A stretch of DNA of 64,000 bases from Misgurnus anguillicaudatus (GCF_027580225.2 NC_073357.2:41254001-41318000), one strand, 5' to 3'; counted from the first letter of the stretch, positions 48,987-61,454 are shown. A program made the numbers and translations. Notes: generated from the sequence alone by a model not told the origin.

Positions 48987-49313
48987 TTAAAGGGACACTT
49001 CACCCATTTGCATTAAGCTTTGTATAGTTAGAACCCCAGTCATGTTTTTGAATGGTCGTGCATCATTTCCTCTGTTGCCACTATAGGAGAAATACAGATT
49101 TCAGTGTTGCACTTCCTTCTTTCAATGATGTAAAAATCATAATTTTGCATCATTGAAAGAAGGAAGTCCAATATCTTTGAGGGGGTGAGACTACAAACAC
49201 CCCTTTTCTCGGTCAAATAAGCACCAAACTCGAAATGTATGTTACATTTCGACTACAAATATGACGCACTTTCAATAAAGATTAATGTTTCTACGGGTGA
49301 AATGCTCTTTTAA
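48987..49313. mobile_element. nested TTAA MITE (GGGACACTTCACCC family)
   Basis: Bounded by TTAA (48987-48990, 49310-49313), with ends AAAGGGACACTTCACCC and GGGTGAAATGCTCTTT. It contains a strong hairpin: 25-bp arms at 49111-49135 and 49143-49167 with one mismatch. Nested in the hAT element. Confidence 0.8.
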
Positions 49314-49485
49314 TGAACTGTTGGAGATGGCGATAGACATTTTAGCGTGAGAACAAAATTTAAAAGGTAAACTAATGGAATCAATTAAAAATGTTGATGT
49401 CAACTAATTATTGCATTGAGCAATCATGACAGCTCTAGATATTTGTACTTAAAACAAGAAAAAAAATACTACGAAAGCTAAGGTT

Positions 49486-49786
49486 ACATTTTGTACAGGT
49501 ATACTAAACGTAATACAATGTTGTACCTTTTTGGGTACATTACTGTACCTTAAGGACCTATTGTGTACCTTGAAAGGTACAGTTAACTGTTTTGTACTGT
49601 TAAAATTGAACTGGTACAAACTTGTTCCTTAAGGTACACAATAGGTCCTTAGGTAATAATTTTGGACCACAAAAGATACATTTCAATGTGTTGAATACCC
49701 ATAAAGGCACACGTATTAACTTTTGAGAGTACCACTGGTGACAGAAAATGTACAGTTTTGTATTTATTCTGACAGTGTACATCTCT
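49486..49786. repeat. MITE-like GGTAC-rich repeat
   Basis: Repeated GGTAC/GTACC words (TTGTACCTTTTTGGGTAC, TACCTTAAGGACCTATTG and an inverted partner AATAGGTCCTTAGG) and an ending CTGACAGTGTAC. It resembles the split repeat at 7100-7463. Boundaries approximate. Confidence 0.5.
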
Positions 49787-50178
49787 CTCAACCTAGTAAT
49801 TGTTCAGATGTTGCTCTTTTATAGATCATGAGATTTGATAAAATTCTCAATTGTGTTTCATCTAAGTATTAACTTAGTCTTGAATGTTTCTCCTAAAGTC
49901 TGGTGAGAGCAATAAAAATAGAAAGAAATGAGACAGGTGCTAAAATACATTAGGCGTATGGAGCTGTAAAATTAATGTTCAGTGCATACATGACATATTA
50001 TGGATTTAAATCAATTTGATGAGAAATGTTTAAGTTCAAGAATATTGACTTTTTGGTAACAGACTTGGCATATCAAGTTCAGTTTGTGACTTTGTTGACA
50101 CTCTAATAAAGACATTTGTGAGATTTGTCTTTTTCTCAGGAAATACTGTAAAGTGTCTAGGAGAAATATTTAGGACAT

Positions 50179-50400
50179 TTAAGGGATAGTTCACCCAAAA
50201 ATAAAAATTCAGTCATTATTTACTCAACTTCATGTTGTTCCCTGTATGGGTTTCTTTATTCTGTTGAACACAAAATAAGATATTTGGATAAATTATGGAA
50301 GTTGACAGTACCTATTGACTTCCATAGTAGGATAAACAAATACTATAAAAGCTAATGTATCCCGTCAACTTTGAAATTTTGGGGTGAACTATCTCTTTAA
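50179..50400. mobile_element. TTAA MITE (GGGATAGTTCACCC family)
   Basis: 222 bp bounded by TTAA (50179-50182, 50397-50400), with ends AAGGGATAGTTCACCC and GGGGTGAACTATCTCTTT. Contains the inverted pair TATTGACTTCCATAGTA / AATTATGGAAGTTGAC in part. Non-coding. Confidence 0.88.
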
Positions 50401-53400
50401 AGAGACCTATTCTGTGAATTTTCCTTATTTTGAGAAAGGTCATAGTACCTGCAAAGTAATAATCACAAACACATTTACAAAAATCTTGGTTAAAATGCTT
50501 TGTACACCAAAATAAATATATTAAACAGAGAGGATCACTTGATGTCCCTTATGTGTGCTCACAACAGTTGCACATTGGCTTGGTTTAGTAATAGCTGATG
50601 TCAGCCGCTAGAATTCCTCACCGCATTTATTGCCTAAGTTTGTGTTTTCCTGAGCTCCAATTTGCCAACAAAAAAGGTAAATAAATAAAAAATCAATTTC
50701 AAGCCTTTCCAGGTAAGTAAACTCTCGACTTTCCTCTAGCACTTTGACACTGGCGTGCTATATCAAGACCTGCACTTATTATCCTTGCAGTCAGGTTGAA
50801 AAATACATGAATAGGTAAAATACAAAAACTAAACGGAGAGGAAAAACAGGGCTCTTCTAAAACTTTTACAGGAGTTAAACAAAGATCTCCTCAACTTTTG
50901 CTGGCAAAGTCATGCTGGTGCTGTGGTAAAACACTCATTACCTCAGAACTGATGGCTGGACTCCTCTCATACACTATTAATAGCAGACAGTCATTTTCAG
51001 TGGCTCATAAACTGTGCTTGCTTGCCATCAGGAGAGTATACATGAAGTGTGAATGTGAAAGTACCAGACAGATGCATAAAAAAATGTAGCATTTTGTTTA
51101 GCTATTCACCTTTCATTCACCACATCTGTTTGGGCCTCTTCAGTATCCAAGGCAACAGGCCGCTTGCAAACTCTCTGACAGGTGAGTGCTCCTGGACATC
51201 AGCAGATCTCCCCTGGGCGCATCTGTCAGGGCGAGAGCGTAGACCAAAGCAGAAACTCTCCCACCCACATAAACCCCCGATTTCAGCTCAACCGCTCAAC
51301 ACAGACCCGTCACGAAAAAGATGTCAACCGGGAGCAGGGATGGAAAAAAACACACTGAAGAAAGGCAATAACAATCCGATTGCTTCACTTCCTCCGTCTA
51401 TCTCCATTTGCATGTAAAGTGCGGAAAAGACCAGAAGACACGTGCCGAGTAAAACATTCAGCTTACAAAACTCATACTCTAGAAGAGTATTTTTGATAGT
51501 TTGTGTCACAGAAGTGGAAGACTGAACATGGGCAGCACTTAGACAGCAGGCAGCCCAATGTGACACTAAGAGGGTTTGTGATATGCCACAAGCAGAGGCA
51601 GAATGGAAGTGACCAGGGGCTGTGATTGTTTTTTCCTGCCATTTAATCTCCTCTCAAAGATGGTTCATTAGTCTGGAGGATAGCAAACAGCACAAAGATA
51701 AAACCTGATCTGTGAGTCAGGGACACTCCACAAATCCATTTCCATTCAGCTCTGCACCCAGCGGCTATACCATCAAAAGCATCGCTGTGTTTCTTGCTCA
51801 AATGAAATGAAAAGAGCAGCTCATACATTTTTTTTGTACACCCCTCCCCCTTCTTCATTTCATTCTCAATTTGAGTGATCATTTTGAATTTTGAGATGAT
51901 GGAAACTTTTAGATTTTTCCATCTATGAGGCCATTTTATTTCTGAGCTACACTGACACCGTATCCATACAAATACACGCCTTCTAGAGATTGGTAGTCTC
52001 GGGCATATGCCTAAAGGACGGCAATCATTTATGACCTTGATATTATGGTTGTTGGTGTCCATCCACGAGATACTTTTAAAGAAAGTAATTATGAAGCATA
52101 ATGAAATGAACTAATAGCATTGCAATGAGTATTAGTACTGTAATGCATCCACCTTTTTCTCGAACGCAGAAGTTTCCTTTCTGGTGCGAGACTTCAATAG
52201 CCAGCCGATAGAAAACAGTGTAGTGGGAGCACGCATAAAACATGATTTAAACAGTTGATATTTACTACACCTGCCATGTCTGAACCAGTGTGAGGATGAG
52301 ATTAAGAAGTGGCTTGATATATGAAGATATATTCAATGTGAAGACATACCAGTATCTTTACAATGGGAAAGTCAGTGGAGTGTTTGTACATGGAATTTAC
52401 CAAGACTTTGTGTTTTTAACTTTTCAATGGCTGGTTTAAAATGTCACAACTGTCCCTCTGGTGTGAGGTTTTCTTAAACGGCAGCAGTATCAGGCTCGCG
52501 AATTCCGTGGAATCCGTGGACCAATCACGGCTAGGCCAACTCTTTTTCCTTTTTTTTACACGTAGCAGTATATAAGTGATCGTATTAGTGCCCCTGCTGT
52601 TGGCTGTTCATATTGCATTATTTGACTTTTCCAGAACGCACAGATTGCCAATTTGTCCCTTTGCGGCACCCACATTTACGTCAAGAAACAGGTGGATATA
52701 AGCAAACAAACATTAAATTATTTGCTGCTATAATGCTGCAGGTATATTATATTGCGAACATGCTAAATTATAGTAAAACATGTTCAAAACATTCAAGACA
52801 TGCCTCTTGGCATCTGTAGCGTATGCTTTTAAGAAAAATCCTTTGAAATTGTCATGAGGGAATGTATGTGTGAGCTTGAACATGATATGACATTCGGTTG
52901 TCATTAAAAGGGACATGGCCTGCGGCCAGCGGGTAAAGGGTCCTGTTTTTAGGAGACGTGGGAGAGTGTCGTAGGGAGCAGATTGTGTTCTTGGAGATCC
53001 TATTAAAGCTGACAGGGACGAGGTGGAGGAGTCGGATCGTGGCCTGATTACACCCCTCTCCACGGCTCCCCTATTGACTGTGGTTAGGATGTAGCTTTCC
53101 ATTTCCTGCAGAAATAAATTAAAAGTCAGAAGTAATTTGGCTGACGTGGGATGCAGGTGATTTTTTTCCATCCCCTCTTTGCCTCCAACTTTCTGAATAA
53201 AATTCTCCCCTAGTCTGGAAATCAATTGAAGACCCTCTTTGATGAGGGAGGGCTTATTTTCTGCCAGTGACAGTTTTGTGGCAGGGAAAAAGCAGGCATT
53301 TGATTAAAGTGGAGATACCGCAAGATTGAGGTCTTGTTCTAGTCACAAAGAAAAATAAAGGCTTCTAAACGTGTCTCCTGTGCCATAAAGAGGAGATTGT

Positions 53401-54252
53401 GGCATTAGCACGTCACTTATTTGCACCACCTGATAATCGCCCCTAATGATGAAAAATCTATTCACTCTGTTCGGATTTGCTTAATCAGTCAAATATATAT
53501 ATAACAGAACCTTAGATCACACTAACTGTTTCTGACGTTCATTGCTTTTTGAAGACTCTGTAGCCTTGGTTGTTCATTCATATGCGGAAGAAGTGAAATG
53601 CATTTTTGACTTTGTTAATTGACATTTAGGTAAAATAACTAAATGAACTAAATACTTTGCATTAGTATATCAAATTCCTGAATTTCAATACGAATTGTTT
53701 TGTTTTTTTAAGTTAACCTTTAAAATATTTTGAATGCATATTTGATGAATTTTGTTCATGATATTGAATGGTTATAATCTTTTAAAAGAAAATAGTTTTG
53801 AAATAAAGTTCACTTGAAAAGTATATTACGTAAGCATTGAAATTGATCATTCAAATGATGTATATGTGCAAATGTGGTTTCTGCAAGGTTACAAAACTTT
53901 TTCTCTTGTTCAACCCAAGGATCAAATAAGCAATACATTTACTTGCATCTGTTTCCTCTCTCTAATTGCTTTTGAGTTCACATTAGTTTCAATTTTGAAG
54001 AAATACTTATTATTATGTGTACAATTGTACATAATTTGAAGCTTTTGCTGTATCTTCAAAACAATAATTGCTGTGGGTTATAATAGAGTCTTGATCTCTG
54101 GATAAGGTCTACTGTAATCTTTAGAAGACTCACAATAAATTGTTTTGACAAATCTTTGTACGTTATTACAAGCAAACAGAATCGCTGGGTTGAAATCTTT
54201 CAGACAGTCAAGCTGTGTGCAATTGTGCATGAGTGTGTCATGTCTGTCTGTA
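50401..54252. other. apparently single-copy non-coding DNA
   Basis: No element ends. 52850-53480 is information-rich and reads like conserved non-coding DNA (ATTAAAGCTGACAGG, TAATTTGGCTGACG, TAATCGCCCCTAATGATG), but this is only an impression. Minus-strand frames of 139 codons (51643-52062) and 165 codons (52728-53225) have no domain or splice context that I can support. Confidence 0.4.
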
Positions 54253-54365
54253 CACTGAAAATTATTCATTTAATTTACTTAATTTTTTTAGGGTAAGTGG
54301 GTTAAGCTACATTTAAACAAAACAAATTAGAAAAAAATAATATAAAAAACTTTTTTAAATGTAAC

Positions 54366-54784
54366 TTAAAGGGACTGTAAATAGGATTTAAGTGTTTTAT
54401 TAATCAAAATCAATGTCTTATTTCATAAATATGTCCTCATTGGTGTCAAATGACCTCTGCCAGTGTTCTGACTTTTCTTTGTAAGCTTAGAATTTCTCCT
54501 CTTTACTTACATTGAAAGGGTAAGTCCAAGGAGGCTTCCATATCGTTCCGCCGTATTGATAAACTATAATAGCAGAGAGGGAAAAAAGCACTAGCCTACC
54601 AACGTGTTTTCATTCAAAACACGTGAACCAGCTTTAACGGACAAGGAGATCAGCGATTACATAACGGCTACCATAGTTGCAACACGCATTTGGAAAGGGG
54701 AGGCGCTAGAGAGCACTGTTTGTTTGAATGCAAAATACAATTCCACCATTAGATTGGGGTAAATTCTACTTATTGCCCCTTTAA
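54366..54784. mobile_element. TTAA element (GGGACTGTAA family)
   Basis: TTAA-bounded (54366-54369, 54781-54784), with ends AAAGGGACTGTAAATAGG and TTATTGCCCCTTT. Its right TTAA is also the left TTAA of the next element. Non-coding. Confidence 0.75.
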
Positions 54785-55793
54785 AGTGATGGTTCAACGC
54801 TATTTCATGCATTCTTACTTATTAACACTGTTTAAGAGTTGTTTCCTCATGCTAAACGTAGGCAAAGTGTCAAAAAAGCAGTTGGGCATGATACAGAGTA
54901 TTTCTGTGCCAAATGCACTTCGCAAGGGTTCTTACAAGTTTTGGAAAAAAAATAGATTACCTTTTCGACGTTTCAGGGGTTTCTATATGTATCACTTCTT
55001 TTTATGGGCATTTCCCCCAGAAAACCACGCCCACTCGTCAGCGGGAGACGCTAGAACTTAAAAACATCACATCATGCAACAGTTTTTTTCATTTCAAGAC
55101 TCAACAATGGCACAACAGAAGTGTGTTTTTGGATGTAATGATAAGAAAGCCAACCTTATGGAAACAATGGATATAGTTTGTTTATCCGGGTTAGCAGCGA
55201 AGTTCTGCGTGTGTGTTTGATGTGCTGGATTTCATTGAAAAGTCCCAACTGGGTCATGAGTTGAATGCATTAAGTAAGACTTCTTAGGCGTGTACATTAG
55301 GGCTGGGCAAAAAAAAAAAAATTGATTTTTCAATTAATCAATCAATCAATAAATAAATAAATCTATATTCATTAAGTTGAATCAAGAATCAAGTATAAAA
55401 ACCAAACCGGGAACCGGAATTGAAAATTGAACCGAGAATCGAAATTGAATCGATTTGATAGCTTGTGAATCGAAATCGAAACGATCTGGAACATCTGAAT
55501 CGATACCCAGCCCTAGCGTACATATTATATAAATGACACAAACATGTAGTGAATCATATGTTAGACAGTGTTGTATAGTGTTGCATAACTCGTACTCGCT
55601 CCTCCCACGATAGTAACTCCTCCTTCTTTATTTTTTTGGACGTTATCAGAAAGAATCGGTAAAGCTAATCTTTCTTTTATAAATCTGATTAAACTAAAGA
55701 CTCTTTGGAGATATAAATGATGTAATACTTATCTTAAGGTACTCCAGATTAACATCAGAAATGCAGAAACAGCGTGTGTTATGTGAGCTTTAA
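54781..55793. mobile_element. TTAA-flanked element, copy 2
   Basis: An inverted relative of 3711-4513: AGTTGTTTCCTCATGCTAAA near its left end, AATGGCACAACAGAAGTGTG in the middle, and AGAAATGCAGAAACAGCGTG near its right end. It carries a nested hAT MITE at 55298-55515. TTAA at 54781-54784 and 55790-55793. Confidence 0.8.
55298..55515. mobile_element. nested hAT-type MITE
   Basis: 218 bp with ends TAGGGCTGGGC and ACCCAGCCCTA. Flanks are GTGTACAT (55290-55297) and GCGTACAT (55516-55523), an 8-bp duplication with one change. The uninterrupted copy at 3711-4513 has the site once, confirming insertion. Confidence 0.85.
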
Positions 55794-55859
55794 ATAAATT
55801 GATTGCAACCACTTACCTTAAAAAAAATGAGTAAATTGAATGAATCATGTTTTTCAGCG

Positions 55860-58186
55860 TATGGTTTGTATCTAAATTTGAGCCAATTTTTTAGTGAAAC
55901 AATATAAAAATCAATTCCTTCACAATAACAGATATGACAGACTTGACAGATGGAGCAGACCCCTTAAGCTCTGTAATGACAGAAAGACTGTTCATGGAGA
56001 CAACTTCATTCCTTTTGGATTACACTTGTCTCGTCCCAGAGAGCAAACTTTATTAGAAAAGCCAAAGTCAAAAGATAACTTCTGGGAGAAGCTTTAAACC
56101 TTTTCTTTCCTTCTTCTTGATCATTTTTTCGGATGCTCGTTTTTGTCTTTGTGTGGTCGCCCTTGTATATTTTCGCTATTTGAACGCCGTCTTCTGACTG
56201 AGCATCTAGCTACCTTCAAACAAACTGACTGGTAGTGTGTTGCTCCCATGTGTGCTGTTGTTCAGAGCAAGGTGAACCCCTCTGACATCAAAAGGCATTT
56301 CATGTTTCTTTTATTTTAAATGGCAGTGTTTCTGTACCGCTAGGCTTCGGGTGCCAAGTTAACTACGCCCTCTGCTAGGCTGACAGATCTAGTCGCTGTG
56401 GTTCTGTCCCTAGGCAGAAAAGTGTGTCTGTCTACAGGTGATGAGGGAAGAGGCCGAACTGGGTGCTGAGCTCATTGAAGTGAAAATATAAAATTCAAAT
56501 CAGGTACCAACGGAGGAGGCACAAAGGCAAGCGATAAGGTGTCGGCACCGTTTATATGCCTAAATCTACAGCCTCGGATCCAAGACCTTGCTTATAGAGC
56601 TCATGTGGGAGAAGGTGTTTGTGCTTGAAGTGCGCTCCAGACACCAAATTTTCGCAGGTGGTGCTGCCCATAGGCCGTTTCTGATGTTGAGATATGCAAC
56701 AATGCGTTTCCCTTGATGATCTTTTAGGTTATTGATCTCATAATACAGTGTCTTCCAAAAGGCTTGTTTTACTTCTGTCAAGAGTGTATTTCAAGAAATT
56801 TTAGTTTTGTGCTATATTGTTGTTGCACTTGTTACATGTTTAATTGAGCAGTTTAGAGACTGGAGACGATAGGTTTTTTACTAATTAGACAACAAGCCAC
56901 TGCTGCGCTGCTTTCAGACGCAACAGCTTCAGTTTTTCATTGTGAGGAAAAGAGAAAATATAAAAGCAATAGAATACAAACATAGCAGTAAAGAAGCTTT
57001 GGAGTTGTCTTCCCCACAAACCCCTCCTTTCACTAAAGTGGAGTCGTCTTCCTAACAAGCTTTATGGTATTCTTGGCGCATGCCCGGGTGACATTGTCGA
57101 TTCTCCGGAGTGACACGGGAGATGTGGCACCAATCAGGTCAGCGCCCAGACAGAGCCTCAAACTGTGCCCTGATCATGATGAATGGAAAGCACAAACACA
57201 AGAGGCCTGTAGTTCTCGCACTGTGAGGGGAGACATCACCACTTCTGTCGAGTTATATTGTAAGCCATTCATTTTCTATGTCGTAACCCTAATACTGTAT
57301 ATTTATCATGTGTGTATGTGTGTGTGTGTAAGAAGTAAGCTCTTATTCTGTTGGTGATAAAATATATGGTGTGCTAGGAGTGTCCACTATGTCTGCTCTG
57401 TACTTACAGTACATTGCTTTTGAAACACTTGCTCTTGCATCCTGTGCAATTCTCTTTGTCTCTCTAATTTTCTATCTCTCTTTCTCTGTAACAGATGCAC
57501 GCACGTACGCTCTCAGAGAGTCTATCCCTCGCAGCACTCGTAGTGTTTTGAAGACATACAGTCCGTCACACAATTCATGTGAAACACTTCTTTCTGAAAA
57601 TCATGGCTGTTTTGGCTTTGATCAAAGCCAACAATGTCAATTTCAAAAGATGGTTGAGAAACGTATGATGAAACTGTCAGAAAGTTCTACCGTGGATCTA
57701 AAAAAATTATCATTCTGCTGGGGAAGATTTTTTCTTTTTTAGTTCTTTAAGGGATTTAACAGACACCCCTGTGGAGGGAATTGCAGTCATATTTGTTTGC
57801 ACTTAAAATGGCTCCCACAGTCAAAGGAGGGCTCTCGCAATAAATGATACGGTTAAAATAATATGTGTAATATAATCCTCAAAAAAGCTGACAAGACGTT
57901 TGAAATAGCTCAACACAGACAGAACCGGGAGCCAGCATAATTTAACGACACATTGATCTTTACATTATTCTTTTAATTACATATTAAGTAAACTATAGAT
58001 GTGAAATTAATGATGGGAAGATGATGCCATGGCCTTAACCTCACTTTAGTCAGCAAGTGTGTCAAGATATTTTTCTTTGAGCTTTTTACTTTCCCTCTCT
58101 GTAAATGTGTGATTACTTTAACAAGAAGCAGATTCAACATCTGCAAAACATTTTTGGGTGTCCAAATGGTGTCTATCCCTTTACAC
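55860..58186. other. apparently single-copy non-coding DNA
   Basis: No repeats with definable ends apart from a short TG tract (57309-57330). Frames up to 123 codons lack domains. No gene supported. Confidence 0.4.
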
Positions 58187-58189
58187 TTA

Positions 58190-58948
58190 GGGCCAGATTT
58201 ACTAACAGCTTGTGCCAGCGCAAAACATCATTTTGTCATTAAACAACGACTGTTGGGATTTACTAAAGACTTGCAGTGGATCATTAGCGCTGAAAAGGTG
58301 TGGTCTAGTTATTTTTACCTTATTGCATATGCATTTATTGGGAAGAGATTATTTAAATGATTCACGCAACGCAATTTACTAATGTTTGCGCATGTGTTAT
58401 GCGCATGCAATATTATTTAACGCAGAAAAAAAGCATGTCTTATAAATAACTTTTTAATTATTGCTAAAAAAGAGGCATCACGGAGAGCACAGAGAACTCA
58501 TAATACCATGCAGAGGATTTTTTTAACATGTAACAGTTTATTTGAAATGCCAGGGGAGCATATTATTCAAAAATATTGTTTGCCAAGCCAAGTTATTTTT
58601 TATTTGCTAAAGTAAATAAAATACGAGTTACTAGGAGAGGTCACACAATACCAGACGTTTAAAAACTGCCTGTAAACCTTCATTTTTTTCAGTGTACTAT
58701 AGCTTTGTTAGCTGGTTTTACAAACCCTGAATTTTCAGCTGCGATGTCTGTGGTGCTGAACTCAAGATCAGCTATGTTTATTTGTGACCCTGAATTTATT
58801 TGCGCTGCTCTTAGTAGATTGCGTTGGTCATTATGGAAATCAGCTGTTGTGTCTGTGTTATTTAATTTGCATTTTAGTAAATAACCCGCAGATATTACCA
58901 CTCCCATCTGCACTTTTTTGTAATTTGCCCATTTAGTAAATCTGGCCC
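58190..58948. mobile_element. PIF/Harbinger-like MITE
   Basis: A 759-bp element with perfect 16-bp inverted ends GGGCCAGATTTACTAA / TTAGTAAATCTGGCCC. It is flanked by TTA (58187-58189, 58949-58951), as expected for the TWA duplication of PIF/Harbinger. A partial copy lies at 32030-32245. No transposase. Confidence 0.82.
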
Positions 58949-59056
58949 TTAATGGACTAAAGTTCTAAGCATGAATTTAGATTTGAAATTCCACAAATGC
59001 CCCAATAGGCTTAAACATAATCTGCTCTCATTAGAGAAAAAAAATGTAATAGAAAA

Positions 59057-59260
59057 ACATTGTATCCATAATGGTGCTAAATAGTACTATAAGCTTGTAA
59101 CCATAGGGGAATCATTTGTAGAGCTATACAGTATAGCACCTATCGTATATAGTACCTCTGCAGAACCATGCGTGGTGCTAAAACATTACTATAGAACCAA
59201 GCACAATATGGTTCTACACAGGTGCTACAGAGGTTCTACATAGATACATGATTCATGGTT
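59057..59260. repeat. possible MITE with TAGCACC words
   Basis: Inverted words such as ATGGTGCTAAATAGTACTAT, ATAGCACCTAT, GTGGTGCTAAAAC and AGGTGCTACAGAGG suggest a degenerate hairpin-forming repeat. Ends not defined. Confidence 0.35.
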
Positions 59261-59621
59261 AAAACCTGTTAACTGGCGTTAATCTATAACGACATATAAC
59301 TATATATTGTAAAGATCTAAGAATGTAGTTTTCATATTTCAAAACCTTTTAGCAGTAATTATAATGCAGTGACTTTAATTTATTAATTTGTGACAAGAGT
59401 ATGCATCAAACTTCACAGCTAACCAACACTAACCATTTTTTTTTTTTGATAATTTCATGAATAAAATAATACCATGTTGCACTATTTTTATTTATTACAA
59501 TAAATTTAAACTGCTATACCTTTTTTTATATATATATTTTCACATCCAGACACCTCCCTAAAAAAACTTAAAAACAAGACCAAAATTAGGCTTCTAGACC
59601 AAAAAAAATGCCAGAGTTATA

Positions 59622-59868
59622 TTAAAGGCGGAGTGCACGGTATCTGAAAAACGCTTTGAAAGAGAGAGTCGGGCCGACTACCAAAACACACTTGTAGCCA
59701 ATCAGCAGTAAGGGGCGTGTCTACTAATCGACATCATTACCTGGGTTACCTATGTGTGGGGTGGGTCTATCAACAGAAGGTCCAGATTCTATTCGTGTGG
59801 GGGCGTGTTTGTTTTGGTTATTTCACATATCAACACTGGCTTTCAGAGATCATGGACCCTGCCTTTAA
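59622..59868. mobile_element. TTAA-type MITE (AAGGCGGAGTCCA family), copy 2
   Basis: TTAA-bounded (59622-59625, 59865-59868), with ends AAAGGCGGAGTGCACGG and CATGGACCCTGCCTTT. It is inverted relative to 6079-6300, sharing TAGCCAATCAGCA/TTGGCTATAA-type, GGTCCAGATTCTATT and GGGGCGTGTTTGTTT blocks. Confidence 0.85.
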
Positions 59869-61318
59869 TTTGAAGGTGTAAATTACCTTTTCACCCCCTC
59901 CTCCACTCAAAAAGGGCTGCGCCAGTTAAACCAGTAATTACTCATGGCCCTCCAGTGTGATGGGTAATGATTAATGTAAGTTCAAATAATTGGAAATACT
60001 TATGCATTGAATTGTTTTAGCTGCACACATTTTGTCAGGTCTGCAGTTGGTATCAAATCATGGCCAGTGATTGACTTATCTAATTAATAAGATTAATAAT
60101 GGATAGATAAATGATTTGAAATACATACTTTTGATTTTGGGGGGAAAACTTTACTATCTGATGGGATAAATTGTATATTTTTTATGCAGTGGTCTGTGGA
60201 TCAAACCCTTGGAAATCAAAGTTTTGTCCATTTTTATAGATGTTTAATAGACCTTCATCCGTGATTGACAGGTTTAATATATTTTTCATCTACACATCAA
60301 ACTCTTTTGCTTTTTCTTATTTTTTATTTTGTGTGAGGGGAGTAAAATTGGTTTATGCATGTATGGTGGTATTAGAAATGAAGTTGTGGGGTAGGCTGAA
60401 ATCAAACGATGTGTGCATGCACGTTTAATGTGATATGCTGTCAAAAACTGAAATAACAAGAAAACATAAGTCCAATTAACTCTAGAGTGATATCTTTTTG
60501 CTTTTATTACAATATAGCTTCTTGCTTTTATTACTAAACCCTGTAGATGAACACAAAACATTTAAATTGCGTGACCTTTAAATTTATCCACATGTTTGAA
60601 AAATTAAATGATTTTAATAAGGCTATATGCAACTCTTTATGGCTGAAAAACATTTTTGGGTTAATTGGAGGAAACCAACAGTCCAATCATCCAGTAGTGA
60701 GACCTTTTCCGAATGAAAGATAGGACATTGGTGTCAAAATATCCTTTCAATAACCCGTGTGGAGTAAATATCCTGCTTGTGCTCAGCACAGTGAGAAGAG
60801 AAAGATTTTATTACCATTTTCAGCAGGGGGCACCAATCAAAGAGAAAGAGCTCACATAAAGTCTGCCTCAGACTCCCTGGCGAAGCCGTCGGGCCTAATC
60901 GTTTTAACCTTTCTCATCAGGTTCTCTATAAATACATTTCTAATTTATCATTTTCTATATTGCATGGTTCGCTCTCCCCGAATATGGAGAAATCATTTGA
61001 AATTCCTCACTTCATGAGCTTCTCTGGAGTAATTACTTTAGCAAAATAAGCAGTGTAGGGGTGCAGCGGTCCACAGCACACCTTTGCGCACAAGGAGAAA
61101 TGAGGAAAGAGAAAGGGGTAAAAAAGGCCAAGGATGATGTAGGGTTAGAAAGAAAAGTGAGAAAGAGGGATGAAAAAGTATAGAGAACCTCTTTAGGTAT
61201 TGTTTCTATATGCCCAACCTAATCCCACAGACATTTGAACGTATTTTCCATTAATGGCTAATTAATATGAGTTTGTGTGATTAATAGGAAAAAAAACTAA
61301 ACCCTGCATGTTTTTCTG
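59869..61318. other. apparently single-copy non-coding DNA
   Basis: 60750-61050 has few runs and several TAATTA/ATTTCTAATTTA-type words, possibly regulatory. No gene supported. Confidence 0.4.
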
Positions 61319-61454
61319 CACTGTAAAAAGTGAAAAGTTGGATAAGCTTTAAAAAAATAAATGTTTTCAACTTATATGTTAGTTGAAAGATACTTTGAAA
61401 AACATTTGTATTACCAATTGAAGTAATTGATCCAACGTTTCACTTTTTACAGTG
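61319..61454. mobile_element. short MITE with CACTGTAAAAAGTGAAA ends
   Basis: 136 bp with inverted ends CACTGTAAAAAGTGAAA and TTTCACTTTTTACAGTG. A fragment of the same family (CTGTAAAAAGTGAAAAGTG) lies at 61973-61991. Non-coding. Confidence 0.85.

Larger units (their letters stand above)
47799..49437. mobile_element. hAT-type element with perfect 8-bp duplication
   Basis: A 1639-bp element with ends TAGGGCTGTCA and TGACAGCTCTA, flanked by GATATTTG on both sides (47791-47798, 49438-49445). It contains other repeats (48000-48120, 48987-49313) and no full transposase. The small frames at 48358-48692 show no hAT motif that I recognise. Confidence 0.88.
47402..49485. repeat. dispersed repeat split by a hAT element
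   Basis: The left arm (47402-47798) has CACTGCAAAAAAATGACTCT, TTACTTAGTATTTT, and GTCAAGAAAACGCATCTTGA. The right arm (49438 to about 49485) continues GATATTTGTACTTAAAACAAG...AATACTACG, complementary in pattern to the start. The arms join cleanly when 47799-49445 is removed. Confidence 0.7.
54253..55859. mobile_element. MITE hosting a double TTAA insertion
   Basis: The left arm (54253-54365: CACTGAAAATTATTC, TTACTT...GGGTAAGTGGGTT) and the right arm (55794-55859: GATTGCAACCACTTACC, GAGTAAATTGAATGAATCAT, TTTTTCAGCG) are inverted repeats with TA flanks. Together they form one MITE interrupted at an internal TTAA by the two elements below. Confidence 0.7.

Noticed and set aside
51643..52062. 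139-codon minus-strand open frame
   Set aside because: No domain or repeat structure; treated as chance.
52728..53225. 165-codon minus-strand open frame
   Set aside because: The longest frame outside mobile elements, but no domain, no signal peptide and no splice context; its length is within chance for 64 kb in six frames.
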